Shown piece by piece: positions 11,228 to 21,477 of a DNA stretch of 64,000 bases (its first letter is position 1; each line of letters begins with the position of its first letter). The translations under genes were made by a program, and so were the position numbers. Source of the DNA: Saccharomycopsis malanga. Lineage: Eukaryota; Ascomycota; Saccharomycetes; Ascoideales; Saccharomycopsidaceae. The notes beneath the pieces are model-generated. The model saw only the letters and a program-made list of their open reading frames with translations, did no database searches and had not been told where the DNA came from. The stretch lies in contig CP025323.1 in NCBI GenBank assembly GCA_004014935.1, positions 1,736,001 to 1,800,000 of the forward strand. Reading direction: 5' to 3'.

Positions 11228-14200
11228 TCATTCGCTGTCCTCTGCTGTCAAGTCTATAATGTTCAGAGGGCTGCGGGCCGAGGGTCTTGTTTCCGAAGCA
11301 GGCAGCGAGACTGATTTGTGATGCTGTGGACGATGAATAGGTGGATGGTTACTTTTGGTTATGAAAAGCCCTGAAGATCTTGCCTTGTGGGCTTGTGCTG
11401 AAGGTACTGGAGGAAGTGGATGATGTGGTTTCATGGAAAGCGGTCTGACTCGTGTCAAACCATTTGTGTATTCCTGGAGGTTTGCTGTGCTATTAGGCAA
11501 ATCATACAGTCTGCTACGGTCACCTAAACCTACTCTGTTGGGATACTCGAGATTAGGCGGCAATGGCTGATAATTATTAGACATGTTTCTTTGTTCAGAC
11601 ACTGGTGGCGTGGCAGACGGTCTATTAGAATCGCTCTCATCTACAGATGACGCTCTTTTTTGCTGTTCATGTCCTGTAGATGTATTGCCAGTAGGAACAA
11701 ACCTGCTAGGAGAAAACACTTGAGTAGCTGAAAAGTCAGAAGTTGCTCTCGCCAATGTAGGGCTTGAGGGGCAACTCGCGCCCTTTGTAGTGCCATTACG
11801 TAATATATTTGCTCTAGAACTCCATGCTGGCACTTTTGGCATTGCAGAAATATTTGGTAAATGATCTGGTCTTGACAATTGTTCAGGTAAATGATCTGGT
11901 CTTGACAATTGTTCAGGTAAATGATCTGGTCTTGCTACATGATCTGATGATTGCTCAGATCTTAGCATATTCTTATAAGCCGGTCCAACAGTTGATACTG
12001 GAGAGTTTATAGACGAAGATTCAACATTGGCAGTGAGTGATGCAACTGTAGGAGACGCAGTAGTATTAGAAGTAGCAGAAATCTGAGGATCAATCTGAGG
12101 ATCAATTTGAAGATCAATTTGAGGATCAACTTGAGGATCAACTTGAGGACCAACTTGAGGATCAATATTATTATTATCCATTGTTGCAGCATTTGTATTA
12201 ACTCTTTTAGAAGGAGTATCAGGATCCTCAGGATTGCCACGTTTTTTTGGCAGGGTTGTTTGCTCCTCAGTGGCAGAACGGATATTAGTCGTTACTGGAG
12301 GACGAACGTTTTGAGAGACAACCAAAGGTACAGTTTTAGGAGACGAGGAATTGACATGATGACGTTCGTAGGAATTCGTGGTTGTAGAATTAGCCAGTAC
12401 GACTGTTGGTCTTGAAGATTGTGTCTGATTTACACTACCGTGAGTCCAATGGCCATTTTCAAATAAAGGCAAACTGCGGATGAACGAGGGAATCAGAGGT
12501 AATGTGATACGGGCGCTGGGAGCCGGAGAAACATCATTATAACTTGGTCGATGGGGAGTATGTTCTTGTGTAGTGTTGCTAGAATTGTTGGGGTTTTTAT
12601 ACAACATGGATTGGCTCATTGAAAGTGGTGGCAAAGGATGGAGATTGGCAGTGGAGGTCTTATCAAGAGCTTTGGTGTATCTTGAGGTGTCTATACGAGG
12701 CGTAGATATTGGCGGTAACGAAGAGTTATTAGATTGTAGGATATTTGTAGGTGGATTGTTGAAAATCTGATTACTGTTCGTCAAATTCTGCTGGTTATTA
12801 TGAGAACCTTGTTCAAAGTCCTGAACTGTACTACTGCTAGAAGTTGAGCTATCACTTTGTACAACATTATGGTTTCTTCTATCAACGAGTTGTGAGCTTT
12901 CCGGCACATTGGTCTGGGTGTCGTCTCGAGACTCTTCTTCTAAATCGCTATCACTGTCCAAAGAGATGATTTCAATGTCCACAGACCTATTTCTAGGCGA
13001 TGACGGAATGATATCTGCAATTTCTACACTTTCATCTTTTTTGATACCATTTGGAGGCAAGTCGGAAGGTGATTTCATGTTAAAATTCAGAGCGCCGTCT
13101 GCAGTGGGCTTTTTTTTCTCTGATTCATAATCAGAAGGTAGTTTCCATGTTCCATCATGTAAAAGCTCTACGGTTTCAATGTCTTCGTCGGTTTTGTTGA
13201 TGATATCCACCATGTAATCACTGATGGACAAGTCTGCCACGGCAACAGGAATGTTACAGATAGGGCAGGTCCAGGTAGGCGCTTGTTCTTGAAGCTGTAA
13301 GAAGCTGAGACAGTCAAAACATTGGATATGCTGGCATTTTACAGATCTGGCAGGATGCTTCATTTTCATATAGCTAAGAGGACATCTTATGGAGAGAGTG
13401 GTTGACATCTCGACAAGATCGTCGCTTTCGTCGGATTCCTGGTATTCTTTTCGGATTCCCATTTCAGTGGCACTTTTGGAAATGTGCAGTTGTTCCTCGG
13501 TGATTTTCTCTACAAGTTTTTCCGGAGGAATCATCTGGACAATGTAGCAATAGATGAGGAAATCCTCTTTGGCAAAGGCATAAATGATCTCCAAAGAGTT
13601 GTTATGGGGTGGCTGGCGGACTAAAGACGTGAGATTTGCCGGCCGGGCAGTGCCTGGCTTATTTTTGATGCCTTTGACGTTTTCCTTGATCACAGTTTTG
13701 TTGAAATGTATCTCTATGGGCTGTGGAAACTGGATATATGTCTTTTTGGTGTTACCTTTATGATACACGCCGCTGAACAACAATAACTGGTACTGCGGAT
13801 TGCTGGATAACAACTGCTGTTCTTGCGGATTGAGCACAAACTCAATGTAGCACGTTCCTCGTGAATCAGGAGCCCTATAAGCCATCTTAGGGGTGCTATG
13901 GACAAGCCGTTTGATCTTATAAAAAGGACTTTCGACAAAATAGATCCATGGCCGTTCTGCTTTCTTAAATGAAGCCGCCACGGGTTGGTACGTAGGAGTT
14001 ATCGTAGGGGCAACTTGAGCAGTCTGATCGGCTAAAGCAGTGTATATCATCTGATACGAGACGTTCTGCTGGCCATCGTTGATCTTTAGAACCACTGAAT
14101 GCAATGCTCGAAGCTTGACAAGATCGTTTTCAGCTTTGGCACTGTTAAATAATTGCTTGATTCGTTCTTGAAGCTCAGCTTTTCGTCCACTCATGGAAAT

Positions 14201-14358
14201 CCCAATACTTTTGCACAAACTTTTGAGTGAGTTCACCTTGAGCGAATCAACTATTCTAAACGCCAGCTTTTTTTCGTTAGTATATCTTAATCGAACAGAC
14301 CATCCAAACAAATACAACTTACATTCATCTCATCGCTACTATAAACAGACCTGCTCAT
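11228..14358 (-). CDS. SIZ1: Siz/PIAS-type SUMO E3 ligase, two exons
   Basis: Joined from 14323-14358 (12 codons, MSRSVYSSDEMN) and 11228-14266. The 56-bp intron has GTAAGT, TACTAAC and an AAG acceptor 10 bases after the branch A, and it keeps frame. The product is 1024 residues. A SAP DNA-binding domain (KVNSLKSLCKSIGISMSGRK) lies near residues 15-50, a PINIT-type region at about 120-270, and the SP-RING at about 305-365 (RCPLSYMKMKHPARSVKCQH, CFDCLSF, TWTCPIC), which recruits SUMO-loaded Ubc9. SUMO-interacting-type motifs follow: DIEIISLDSDSD near residue 447 and IIDLTAEDSE at the very C-terminus. The tail is low complexity with a D-P-Q-V/I repeat (12 bp units, about 12085-12165) and a RPDHLPEQLS repeat (33 bp units, about 11855-11935). 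Yeasts have SIZ1 and NFI1/SIZ2; I cannot say which. Confidence 0.9.
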
Positions 14359-14708
14359 CTTCAACACTTGCTCTAACTGATACTCGGTGATTTTTCAAAA
14401 CTAAACGTCAGCACAATAAGGCTCCGCTGCCCTATAGAGCTCAGATATATGTATTGTTCAACAATTCAGGCGTACCAAGACGTTCAAATGGCGGTTAACA
14501 ATGTTTTTGTATATTTTTTTCGCTGAATCTTACCAATTTTTTTGTTTTTCGCGCTATCAACAAAAAACACTCACCTATAAATGCCATACAAAATGGCGAT
14601 TATAGTGGCTAATTGGAATATTGTGAGTGGTAACATCGAGTTTAATATATATCAGTTGCGTAGAAAATGTATGAGATGTTGGATTTACAAGTTTTTATAA
14701 TGTTCGTT

Positions 14709-14976
14709 GTAATATCTTATATTTCGAGCCTAGTAAACATCAGTTTCGTATATACGCGCCATGTCTACTTGATAAAACCCAATAATGTCCTGTTAATCAT
14801 AATTTTCTCACCCAATTGGAGTCTGATATAGGTCGTGTTTGAGCAGTTACACTTGAATGTTCGACATTGTAAAAGCAGTGAGTAAAAAAATGTTCGCAAG
14901 GGGAATCGAACATGTGAGCCTGTTATGTCTTTTTCTCTTCTTCGAGAGCATTAACCACTGGGCCATCTGGTCCAGA
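14709..14976 (-). mobile_element. SINE-A, near full-length
   Basis: From the 3' end it reads TAATATCTTATATTTCGAGC, CAGTTTCGTATATACGCGCC, CTCACCCAATTGG, GTAAAAGCAGTGAGTAAAAA, then the reverse of the B box (GGGGAATCGAAC) and of the A box (CCACTGGGCCATCTGG). The order tail-body-head matches the 60038-60350 reference copy. It lies between the divergent SIZ1 and ZDS genes. Confidence 0.85.
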
Positions 14977-14989
14977 GCTTGAAGAAATT

Positions 14990-15032
14990 AATAACATCTT
15001 ATATTTTGAGCCCAGTGCATGTCTGTTTCGCG
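14990..15032 (-). mobile_element. 43-bp SINE-A 3'-end insertion with 13-bp target duplication
   Basis: Only the last ~43 bp of SINE-A (ATCTTATATTTTGAGCCCAG, then TGCATGTCTGTTTCG) is present. It is flanked by an exact 13-bp direct repeat, GCTTGAAGAAATT, at 14977-14989 and 15033-15045. The repeat marks a true insertion of an extremely 5'-truncated copy, next to the full-length copy. Confidence 0.88.
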
Positions 15033-15242
15033 GCTTGAAGAAATTGATGATTAATAAAAAGCAACAATAACTGAGTGATCTCTATTGAAAATGACATGGA
15101 GAGTGTCATTCAACGGTGGGTGTTACAAGACTTTTATATGAAAATAAGAGAGCATTTGTTATATAAGAAACAAGCTTTCATACAAAAAAGAAGAAATATC
15201 TGGTTTTATTTCTGTTATCATTTCTTGTTGCATAATTTTTTC

Positions 15243-15303
15243 TGCGCATATATACTGACTAGGCCACTGTGCTTGAAATATATGATATTATTATTATTAT
15301 CAT
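15243..15303 (+). mobile_element. SINE-A 3' fragment
   Basis: Resembles the family 3' end (GCGCATATATACTGACT, GTGCTTGAAATATATGATATT) followed by an ATT/ATC repeat tail. Truncated and diverged; no target duplication resolved. Confidence 0.6.
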
Positions 15304-16077
15304 CATTATTATACTAATTATAAAATGTTGATGTAATTTTTCCTGAAATCATGTTCCATTTGGGTCTTACATCGTCCTTGTCTGCTTACTATTTGTTCAT
15401 TTACACCCTACAAATCGATACATAAAAATAATGTCGTTGCTTTTCAATAAATACAATAATAAACCTGTGCTGTACGCATTTTGAATTACCTATACAGTCC
15501 TTTATACTGAATCCATACAACTCTACAATTATCCACAAATACTTCCATAAAACACCAAATAGTTTCATACAAATCACCAATGAATCTTATTAATCCCCTA
15601 CAATTAACCAAATATTTCGATTCAACATGTTATGAACCATTATCCATACAACTCATCATACACTTTCCATACAATCAATCATCCATACACCTACACCCTT
15701 ACCCCACCGACACCCACCAAACTATACACCATCGCCCATAACCAGTTATATTGCCAGCGGTTCCAACAAAGCCAGCACACTAAACAACCATAATACAGAA
15801 TAAAAACTTTATACAGGACAAAGTTTGTTGATTAAACAAAGGTGTTGAGGGGATATATTGAAACGTCGTTTAATATTTTTTTTTTTGGCTTACAAGTAAA
15901 TTTCGCTCATTTTACCGACATTTCGTCATTATTTCAATTTGATTTGAATTTGACTTCAATTTGACTTGATTTTAAATTCATTCTGATCACCAGCAGATCA
16001 ATAGACGCTGTGTGTATGCATACAGAGCATGGCTGGTATCTGTTTTCAGGTGTATTTCTTTGTCTAACAAGAAGAAC
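15304..16077. other. ZDS upstream region, no gene
   Basis: About 770 bp without a recognisable gene. From 15520 to 15760 the plus strand is C/A-rich with repeated CCATACA words. A T-tract lies at 15880-15889. This is the likely promoter and leader of the ZDS gene. No SINE match was seen here. Confidence 0.55.
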
Positions 16078-19000
16078 ATGTCGTATCATTTGCACCGGAA
16101 TGCGTCTGATTCCAGCACGGTTTCATCGACATCTCTCCATCCTTCCAGCAGTGTGTCATCCCAGCAAAACAGAAAGAGTCGTCGTAAGTCGAATGCCGAG
16201 CTAGCGGCTCAGGCAGTGGCAAACGAGAGAGACATTCTCAGGAACTTGAAGCGGCTTTCTATTGGCGCGTCCACCTCTGTTGGATTTGATCCTGACTTGT
16301 CTAATGACGCCAACTTTGAGAATTTTGTTCACAAGCAGCACAACAAGCGGAACAGTGTTTCTGCTCCGATTTCCCCAGCAAATTCCAGCTCCTCTGGCGG
16401 TTCTTCTAGACCGAACTATTATCAGGAGGACATTTCAGGCTTTAGCAGGAACAACAGCTACAAGAGTGACAAGGCTGTTTCTGGGAGTTCTGGGAAACAG
16501 GCCCAGAGCCCTGGGATCCAGCTTGATACCTCTAAATTGCTATGGGTTCCAGCCACTTCTCATCCTGGAATAGCTCCTGAAAACTTCCGTAAACACGTCC
16601 AGTCCACCATCACTGAGATGACGGCCAACTTGACTATTTCTGAGCACAATAGCGACGTTTCTTCCGTAGTGTCTGCTCCTGCAATGGAGAATTATGGCAG
16701 CAGTAGCCATCGTAGCATGCCTTCTTTGAGAGAACTCACAGACGAGTTGGAGAAGCTTTCAAACATGGCTGGTTTGGCTGCCACCGACGCTGCCACTTTG
16801 GCTAGAACCTTGTCTACTTCAGCATTAAGCTCCTATTCTTCTTCACACCACCCTGGCTCTTCTCTTCTGGATTTCAATCTTTCTCATCACAATAGTGTGT
16901 CATCCAGCCCAGGAATCAATACCGACCCATCTGACACCTCTCGTAAAAGCTCGTTTGAAAGCACCCATAGTCATGACATTAACAGTTCTCCTCAAAGCAT
17001 CCAAAGCCATATTTCTAGCCCTTCCAAGCCGCGTTCCCATTCCTTCTCCAACTCGTCGCCGGAAAACACCGATATTGAAAACTCTCCTCAAGACATGGAC
17101 TCTCCCATTGCCTTGCCGAACGGCGATATCAAATTAAAAAGATCCAAGTGGACGACATATCGTAAGAAGACCATCAAAAAGCCTAACGACAGAACCCCAG
17201 AAACTCTTTTGAATCGCCGCAAACGTTCTCAAGACTTGAGTAAACATCCTTTGCCAAAACTCCCAGATTTGCAAAGTGAAAAAGCTCCGCAGCTAACCAA
17301 CGAACAAAAGAACCTTTTGCAAGAGCATCGTAAAAAAGACGCTTCCGAGCAGGAGACAAAACGACAACAACAACGAGAACGCTTGAGATTGGAAAGAAGA
17401 AGAATAGAACAGCAACGGTTGGAATTGGAAAAACAACAAAAAGAATTGGAAGAAAGAAGAAAAGGCAGAGGTCGTGATGTCAGTTATGCGAAAGAAAGAT
17501 ATCAAAATGAAAGTAAACAAAATGAAAGTAAACAAAATGAAAGTAAACAAAATGAAAATATCCAAAATGAAAGATATGAAAATAAAAATATTCAGAATGA
17601 AAGATATCAAAGTGAAAGATATCAAAATGAAAATAATCAAAATGAAAGATATCAAAATGAAAGATATCAAAATGAAAATAATCAAAATAGAAATAATCAA
17701 AATAGAAATGATCAAAACGATTTACAATTTGGTTTAAATCGATCAAATTTAAATTATGCCAGTCAACCAAATTACCACAATCAACCAAATAATTCCAGTC
17801 AACCAAATTTCCACAATCAACAAAATCATTCCAGTCAACAAAATTTCCACAATCAACAAAATTACCACAATCAACAAAATTTCCACAATCAATCAAACCC
17901 ACAATACCAAAACTCAAATCCTCGAAACTCCAATCACTCGACTGAAAAGAAGCTTGCTCCTGAAGCAACTATCACCAGATCTAGAAGACTTGATAACAAA
18001 AACCAAAGTTATCCAGAAAGCCGCTCAACTTCTAGACAATCTATCGGTAATAGTGTAGGTATACAAGTTGGCAAGTTACAAGAACCAGCCAATATTTCTA
18101 GACAGAAATTATCACAATCTTTCAGTACTAATGAACCTATCCAAAAAGTGGGCCAAGCTACATACAACGAGCCCAGTATTGCTCCCTTGAAGATATCCAA
18201 ATCTCAATCTTTTAATGAAGAGCTTCTCAAAAAGGACTCTGGCAAGAAAAAGAAAACATTCAGTTCTTGGGGCAGATCAAAAGAGAAAAAGACTCTGTCT
18301 TCCACTTCCAGTAGTAGAAAAAACAGTATTGAGCAAGATCTATACGATGAGCTTGATAATGAACCATTGGATGCTAAAACGTCTGCCCGCAGAAACGCGT
18401 ATGGAATGATGGTAGATAGTATACCAGAAGATAACGTAGATGACGAGCAAAAAGATAATGGCAAGAAAATGTTTGGTATTTTCAAAAAGAAATCGTTCAA
18501 GAATTTGAAAGAAAAAACTCCTCTCAACCACACTAATGAACCGTCTTTGCCTGCTAATAGACATCAAATGGTAGGATATGCCCAGCAACATTACAGCCAT
18601 TCCGAGGAAGCCCCAAAACAGTTGAAACAACCTCAGGAACAACTGCCTCAAGTGCCATCTATAGATGGTCGTTTTGGCGCAGCCCAACCAATACAAACTC
18701 TCGTACATCCAGAACTTGGTATTGGAATCAATACCAGTCAGCTGGAACCTGTAGATGACAGTTCCAATCGAGATTATGTAGATATACAACCAGCTCAACC
18801 CTCAGAACCGCTCTATACCAATCCTGTGGACTCAGAACAATCAGAACCAATGGAAACCATGGCAAACGAGTTTTTGGAAAACAATTCCGACGATCAAGTA
18901 GTGAGTTCTCTTGTTTCCGCGGATATGACCACTTTTGAAAAGTTACAAGTCTTCAAACAACTTAATAACACTCCCCAACGTCCTAATCAGCCAGTCCAGT

Positions 19001-19329
19001 ATACAGACTCTGCGTTTGGCTTTCCTTTGCCACCGCTCACACATTCCACAATCATAATGTTGGACCATCGTTTCCCAATGAACGTGGAGCGTGCAATCTA
19101 CAGACTTTCCCATCTTAAACTCGCAAACCCAAAACGGGAACTTCGTCAACAAGTACTTTTATCCAATTTCATGTACGCCTACTTGAATTTGGTGAACCAT
19201 ACCTTGTTGCTTCAAAATATGGAAGAAGGGGGCGCTGAAAATCAACAGCTTGAAGCACAGCCCAATACTGAAGAACAAGAAGAGTTTGCTGTTAACGACA
19301 CCTCAGAAAGCGCAATGATTTATAATTGA
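16078..19329 (+). CDS. ZDS1: Zds1/Zds2-family regulator of PP2A-Cdc55 and polarity
   Basis: A protein of 1083 residues from the ATG at 16078 (MSYHLHRNASDSS). An in-frame ATG at 16012 would add 22 residues and looks less natural. It is mostly disordered, Ser/Asn/Gln-rich. Two family blocks are clear: ERDILRNLKRLSIGASTS near residue 45 and the C-terminal Zds domain at about 979-1046 (STIIMLDHRFPMNVERAIY, LRQQVLLSNFMYAYLNLV), which binds PP2A-Cdc55 in S. cerevisiae. A charged coiled-coil (about 410-465) precedes an NES/KQ-type repeat at about 17500-17720, built from 15-18-bp units encoding ERYQNE/SKQNE, and an Asn/Gln/His/Phe repeat at 17760-17900. Both are likely length-variable. ZDS1 and ZDS2 are paralogues only in post-duplication yeasts, so a single ZDS gene is expected here. 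Confidence 0.93.
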   Translation: MSYHLHRNASDSSTVSSTSLHPSSSVSSQQNRKSRRKSNAELAAQAVANERDILRNLKRLSIGASTSVGFDPDLSNDANFENFVHKQHNKRNSVSAPISPANSSSSGGSSRPNYYQEDISGFSRNNSYKSDKAVSGSSGKQAQSPGIQLDTSKLLWVPATSHPGIAPENFRKHVQSTITEMTANLTISEHNSDVSSVVSAPAMENYGSSSHRSMPSLRELTDELEKLSNMAGLAATDAATLARTLSTSALSSYSSSHHPGSSLLDFNLSHHNSVSSSPGINTDPSDTSRKSSFESTHSHDINSSPQSIQSHISSPSKPRSHSFSNSSPENTDIENSPQDMDSPIALPNGDIKLKRSKWTTYRKKTIKKPNDRTPETLLNRRKRSQDLSKHPLPKLPDLQSEKAPQLTNEQKNLLQEHRKKDASEQETKRQQQRERLRLERRRIEQQRLELEKQQKELEERRKGRGRDVSYAKERYQNESKQNESKQNESKQNENIQNERYENKNIQNERYQSERYQNENNQNERYQNERYQNENNQNRNNQNRNDQNDLQFGLNRSNLNYASQPNYHNQPNNSSQPNFHNQQNHSSQQNFHNQQNYHNQQNFHNQSNPQYQNSNPRNSNHSTEKKLAPEATITRSRRLDNKNQSYPESRSTSRQSIGNSVGIQVGKLQEPANISRQKLSQSFSTNEPIQKVGQATYNEPSIAPLKISKSQSFNEELLKKDSGKKKKTFSSWGRSKEKKTLSSTSSSRKNSIEQDLYDELDNEPLDAKTSARRNAYGMMVDSIPEDNVDDEQKDNGKKMFGIFKKKSFKNLKEKTPLNHTNEPSLPANRHQMVGYAQQHYSHSEEAPKQLKQPQEQLPQVPSIDGRFGAAQPIQTLVHPELGIGINTSQLEPVDDSSNRDYVDIQPAQPSEPLYTNPVDSEQSEPMETMANEFLENNSDDQVVSSLVSADMTTFEKLQVFKQLNNTPQRPNQPVQYTDSAFGFPLPPLTHSTIIMLDHRFPMNVERAIYRLSHLKLANPKRELRQQVLLSNFMYAYLNLVNHTLLLQNMEEGGAENQQLEAQPNTEEQEEFAVNDTSESAMIYN

Positions 19330-19995
19330 TTCTCCATGTTTATATATTTAGAGCTTTATAGTATATTAGAATATCACCGTCTCTGGGCTATTTGTATTAT
19401 GTAAAGTACTGGTTTTACCAAAGTAGTGGGCATTTCAGAAATGGTCATGATCGTCTGAATTTCGTTTTGTATGCTGTGAATATAGTTACAAGACTTTTAT
19501 ATGAAGATGATTTTTGCATCAAATGAAAACCTATAAACTGGGTGTCGACTGACAAGTCGAGCCAAGAAGAAGTGGACCAACGAAAAAAGAAGAGCAATTG
19601 TATGACCAAAGGAATGATATAATCAAATTCATCTAGTCAAAAAGGAAAGTTTACCTCCAATCTTACACTATATTTTGAAGGCAGTGAGTAATTTAAATTA
19701 AAAATCTGTAGACTATTTGTGAAAGAAAATCGCCCTTAACGATTAGGCAAGTCATTAAGTAATGAAAGCAATAAGAACCAATAAAATAAGAAAGATTAGT
19801 ATTTTTCAGGCTTAGGAATTGAATTATCATAATACGAGCTTTCAGAATTGGCAACGACAACAGCATGATCATCATTATGATTGATGCTGATCTTGAAACT
19901 GTTAATTTTAACACACATTTCTCAAATTGGTATCACTATTATCATTATTATTTCTCTGGGTATGCTTTTAGCAAGCTTATAGTTAAGTATTACAG
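19330..19995. other. Intergenic stretch between convergent ZDS and RCE1, no gene
   Basis: The 3' flanks of two convergent genes. Short frames on both strands show no family resemblance. The remaining 160 bp before RCE1, after the SINE at 19996-20150, is also featureless. Confidence 0.5.
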
Positions 19996-20150
19996 AATTC
20001 GAGCCCAGTTCATATGTACCCGCTATGTATTAAGGGACTTGGTAAGATCCGATCATGTCCTGTTAATGATAAGGTTCTCACCCTTGAGCCTGTTAGGTCT
20101 TTTCCTCTTTTCCAAGAGTACTAACCACTGAGCCATCCAGCCCAGCGGCT
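19996..20150 (-). mobile_element. SINE-A, short form
   Basis: Reads TTCGAGCCCAGTTCATATG, GGGACTTGGTAAGATCCGAT, GGTTCTCACCCTTGAGCCTG then TTAGGTCTTTTCCTC and the reversed A box CCACTGAGCCATCCAG. The body jumps directly from the CTCACC block to the head, so the B box and the central ~110 bp of the long form are missing. The same junction occurs at 39471-39702, 55391-55534 and 55968-56118, so it is a subfamily and not a chance deletion. Confidence 0.8.
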
Positions 20151-20315
20151 GGAAGAGTGATAGTGCATAATATATGTTCATTGATATTGTAGAAGAACTC
20201 AAAAAGGAAAATCAAACAATGTTCTAAGTAAAAAAAGGGAATTAAACAATGGTCTAAGAAAACAAGACATTCTGTGAAATGCTTAATTAAAGTGCCTAAT
20301 ATATTCTAATGTACT

Positions 20316-21269
20316 TTAATGCCAATGGATTGGGGCATTAATACTTACTGTTAAAGGGAACAAAAGATATTTGAAACAAATCAAGCCCACCACTAGCAAG
20401 GCATAATAAAGATGATTCCACCATCTTACAGAGCCACTAGGGCTCAGAGGAAGTCCAAAATAGTTACAAAAGCCATGGACAAAGGAAATACTGAGGGTAT
20501 TTCCTGTTCTTAGAAATAGAAAAGTAGCAAAGATACCAAACAAGGTGGTGTAAACCATCTGGAACAGACAAGTGAGGAGAATACTTACTAAAGAATGACG
20601 ATGGTCGACGTAGAGTTCGTAGGCATGATGGAAATGGGCGATTCCAAAATAGAAAGGAGTGTAAAACACCAAAGCGTCTATTCCCAACTTGTTCAAAGGA
20701 ATCAAGGCTGCCAAGATACAGCTTCTGTATATAATTTCCTCGCTAAGAGGAGCGATCACAAGATTCCGAAGACCTTGTATGGTTTTCAATTCATCTATGA
20801 TACTTTGCAAAAGATCGCTTCGATTTCCATAATAGTCTGTCTCAAAAAGCAGCTCATTGAGCAAAGGAGCCATATAAAGACAACTAATCAATATAGCGGC
20901 CTTTCCAAAATCCTGGAAATAGGCAGCAAAATGTTTAAAGGAAAAATAATAGCTGTCATGGCCATGTTTCAACCCAGGCACAATTCCTAGCAAGGAAACA
21001 GCATGGATAAAACTGCTGCTGGCCTCACTATAAGTAAGATATAACGGAACGCATATCAACCAAAATACCGAGAGAATAACAACACTGATAAGTCGTCTTC
21101 GAATAATCACTGGATTGTCTCGTCGTTGCCTAAGACTAACCTTGTTGAATGGTAAATAAATTATCCCAACATATGACACAGCACATAATATCGTGAGCAC
21201 AGTAGCATCAGCCTTCGAATATCCCATTTTAGCTTGCTTCAAACATTCATAATAGCCACGTCTTAACAT
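20316..21269 (-). CDS. RCE1: CAAX prenyl protease Rce1 (type II)
   Basis: An ER membrane protease that removes the -aaX tripeptide of farnesylated and geranylgeranylated proteins before Ste14 methylation. Up to 317 residues, eight or so hydrophobic segments. ABI/Rce1 motifs are intact: APLSEEIIYRS (EExxxR), FGIAHFHHAYE (FxxxH) and SFVHGFCNYFG (HxxxN). KVSLRQRRDNP resembles the conserved KRDNP of Sc Rce1. The first ATG (21267-21269) lies inside the target duplication of a SINE-A insertion, and an internal ATG at 21225-21227 (MGYSKADATV) aligns better with where the family starts; it would give 303 residues. The native 5' flank has been pushed about 200 bp away by the SINE. The plus-strand frame over this gene is a shadow. 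Confidence 0.94.
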   Translation of the reverse strand: MLRRGYYECLKQAKMGYSKADATVLTILCAVSYVGIIYLPFNKVSLRQRRDNPVIIRRRLISVVILSVFWLICVPLYLTYSEASSSFIHAVSLLGIVPGLKHGHDSYYFSFKHFAAYFQDFGKAAILISCLYMAPLLNELLFETDYYGNRSDLLQSIIDELKTIQGLRNLVIAPLSEEIIYRSCILAALIPLNKLGIDALVFYTPFYFGIAHFHHAYELYVDHRHSLVSILLTCLFQMVYTTLFGIFATFLFLRTGNTLSISFVHGFCNYFGLPLSPSGSVRWWNHLYYALLVVGLICFKYLLFPLTVSINAPIHWH

Positions 21270-21275
21270 TCATAG

Positions 21276-21469
21276 GCCACTGCTCGGATGGCTCAGTGGT
21301 TAGTACTCTCAAGGAAGAGAAAAATGGCTAAAAGGCTCACGGGTTCGATTCCCCACCAAACACTTTTTACTAGATACTGAACGTGACTTTAGAGGCAACA
21401 ATTCCTTTAGACATAGCACGTATATACGAAACTGATATTTGCTGGGCTCGAATATAAGCTATTATTATT
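21276..21469 (+). mobile_element. SINE-A with 8-bp target duplication at RCE1 start
   Basis: Head GGATGGCTCAGTGGTTAGTA (A box), GGGTTCGATTCCCC (B box), then a shortened body and TTTAGACATAGCACGTATA, ACTGATATTTGCTGGGCTC and an ATT tail. It is flanked by ATTCATAG at 21268-21275 and 21470-21477. About 100 bp of body relative to the reference copy is missing, at a different place from the short form. It is divergent from RCE1 and its left duplication contains the last two bases of the first RCE1 ATG. Confidence 0.92.
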
Positions 21470-21477
21470 ATTCATAG

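Noticed and set aside
16012-16077. Upstream in-frame ATG for the Zds gene
   Set aside because: It adds a hydrophobic, Cys-containing stretch with no counterpart in the family; the ATG at 16078 gives a typical polar start.
17480-17968. Reverse-strand Phe/Asp/Tyr-rich frame
   Set aside because: Antisense reading of the Zds Asn/Gln repeat.
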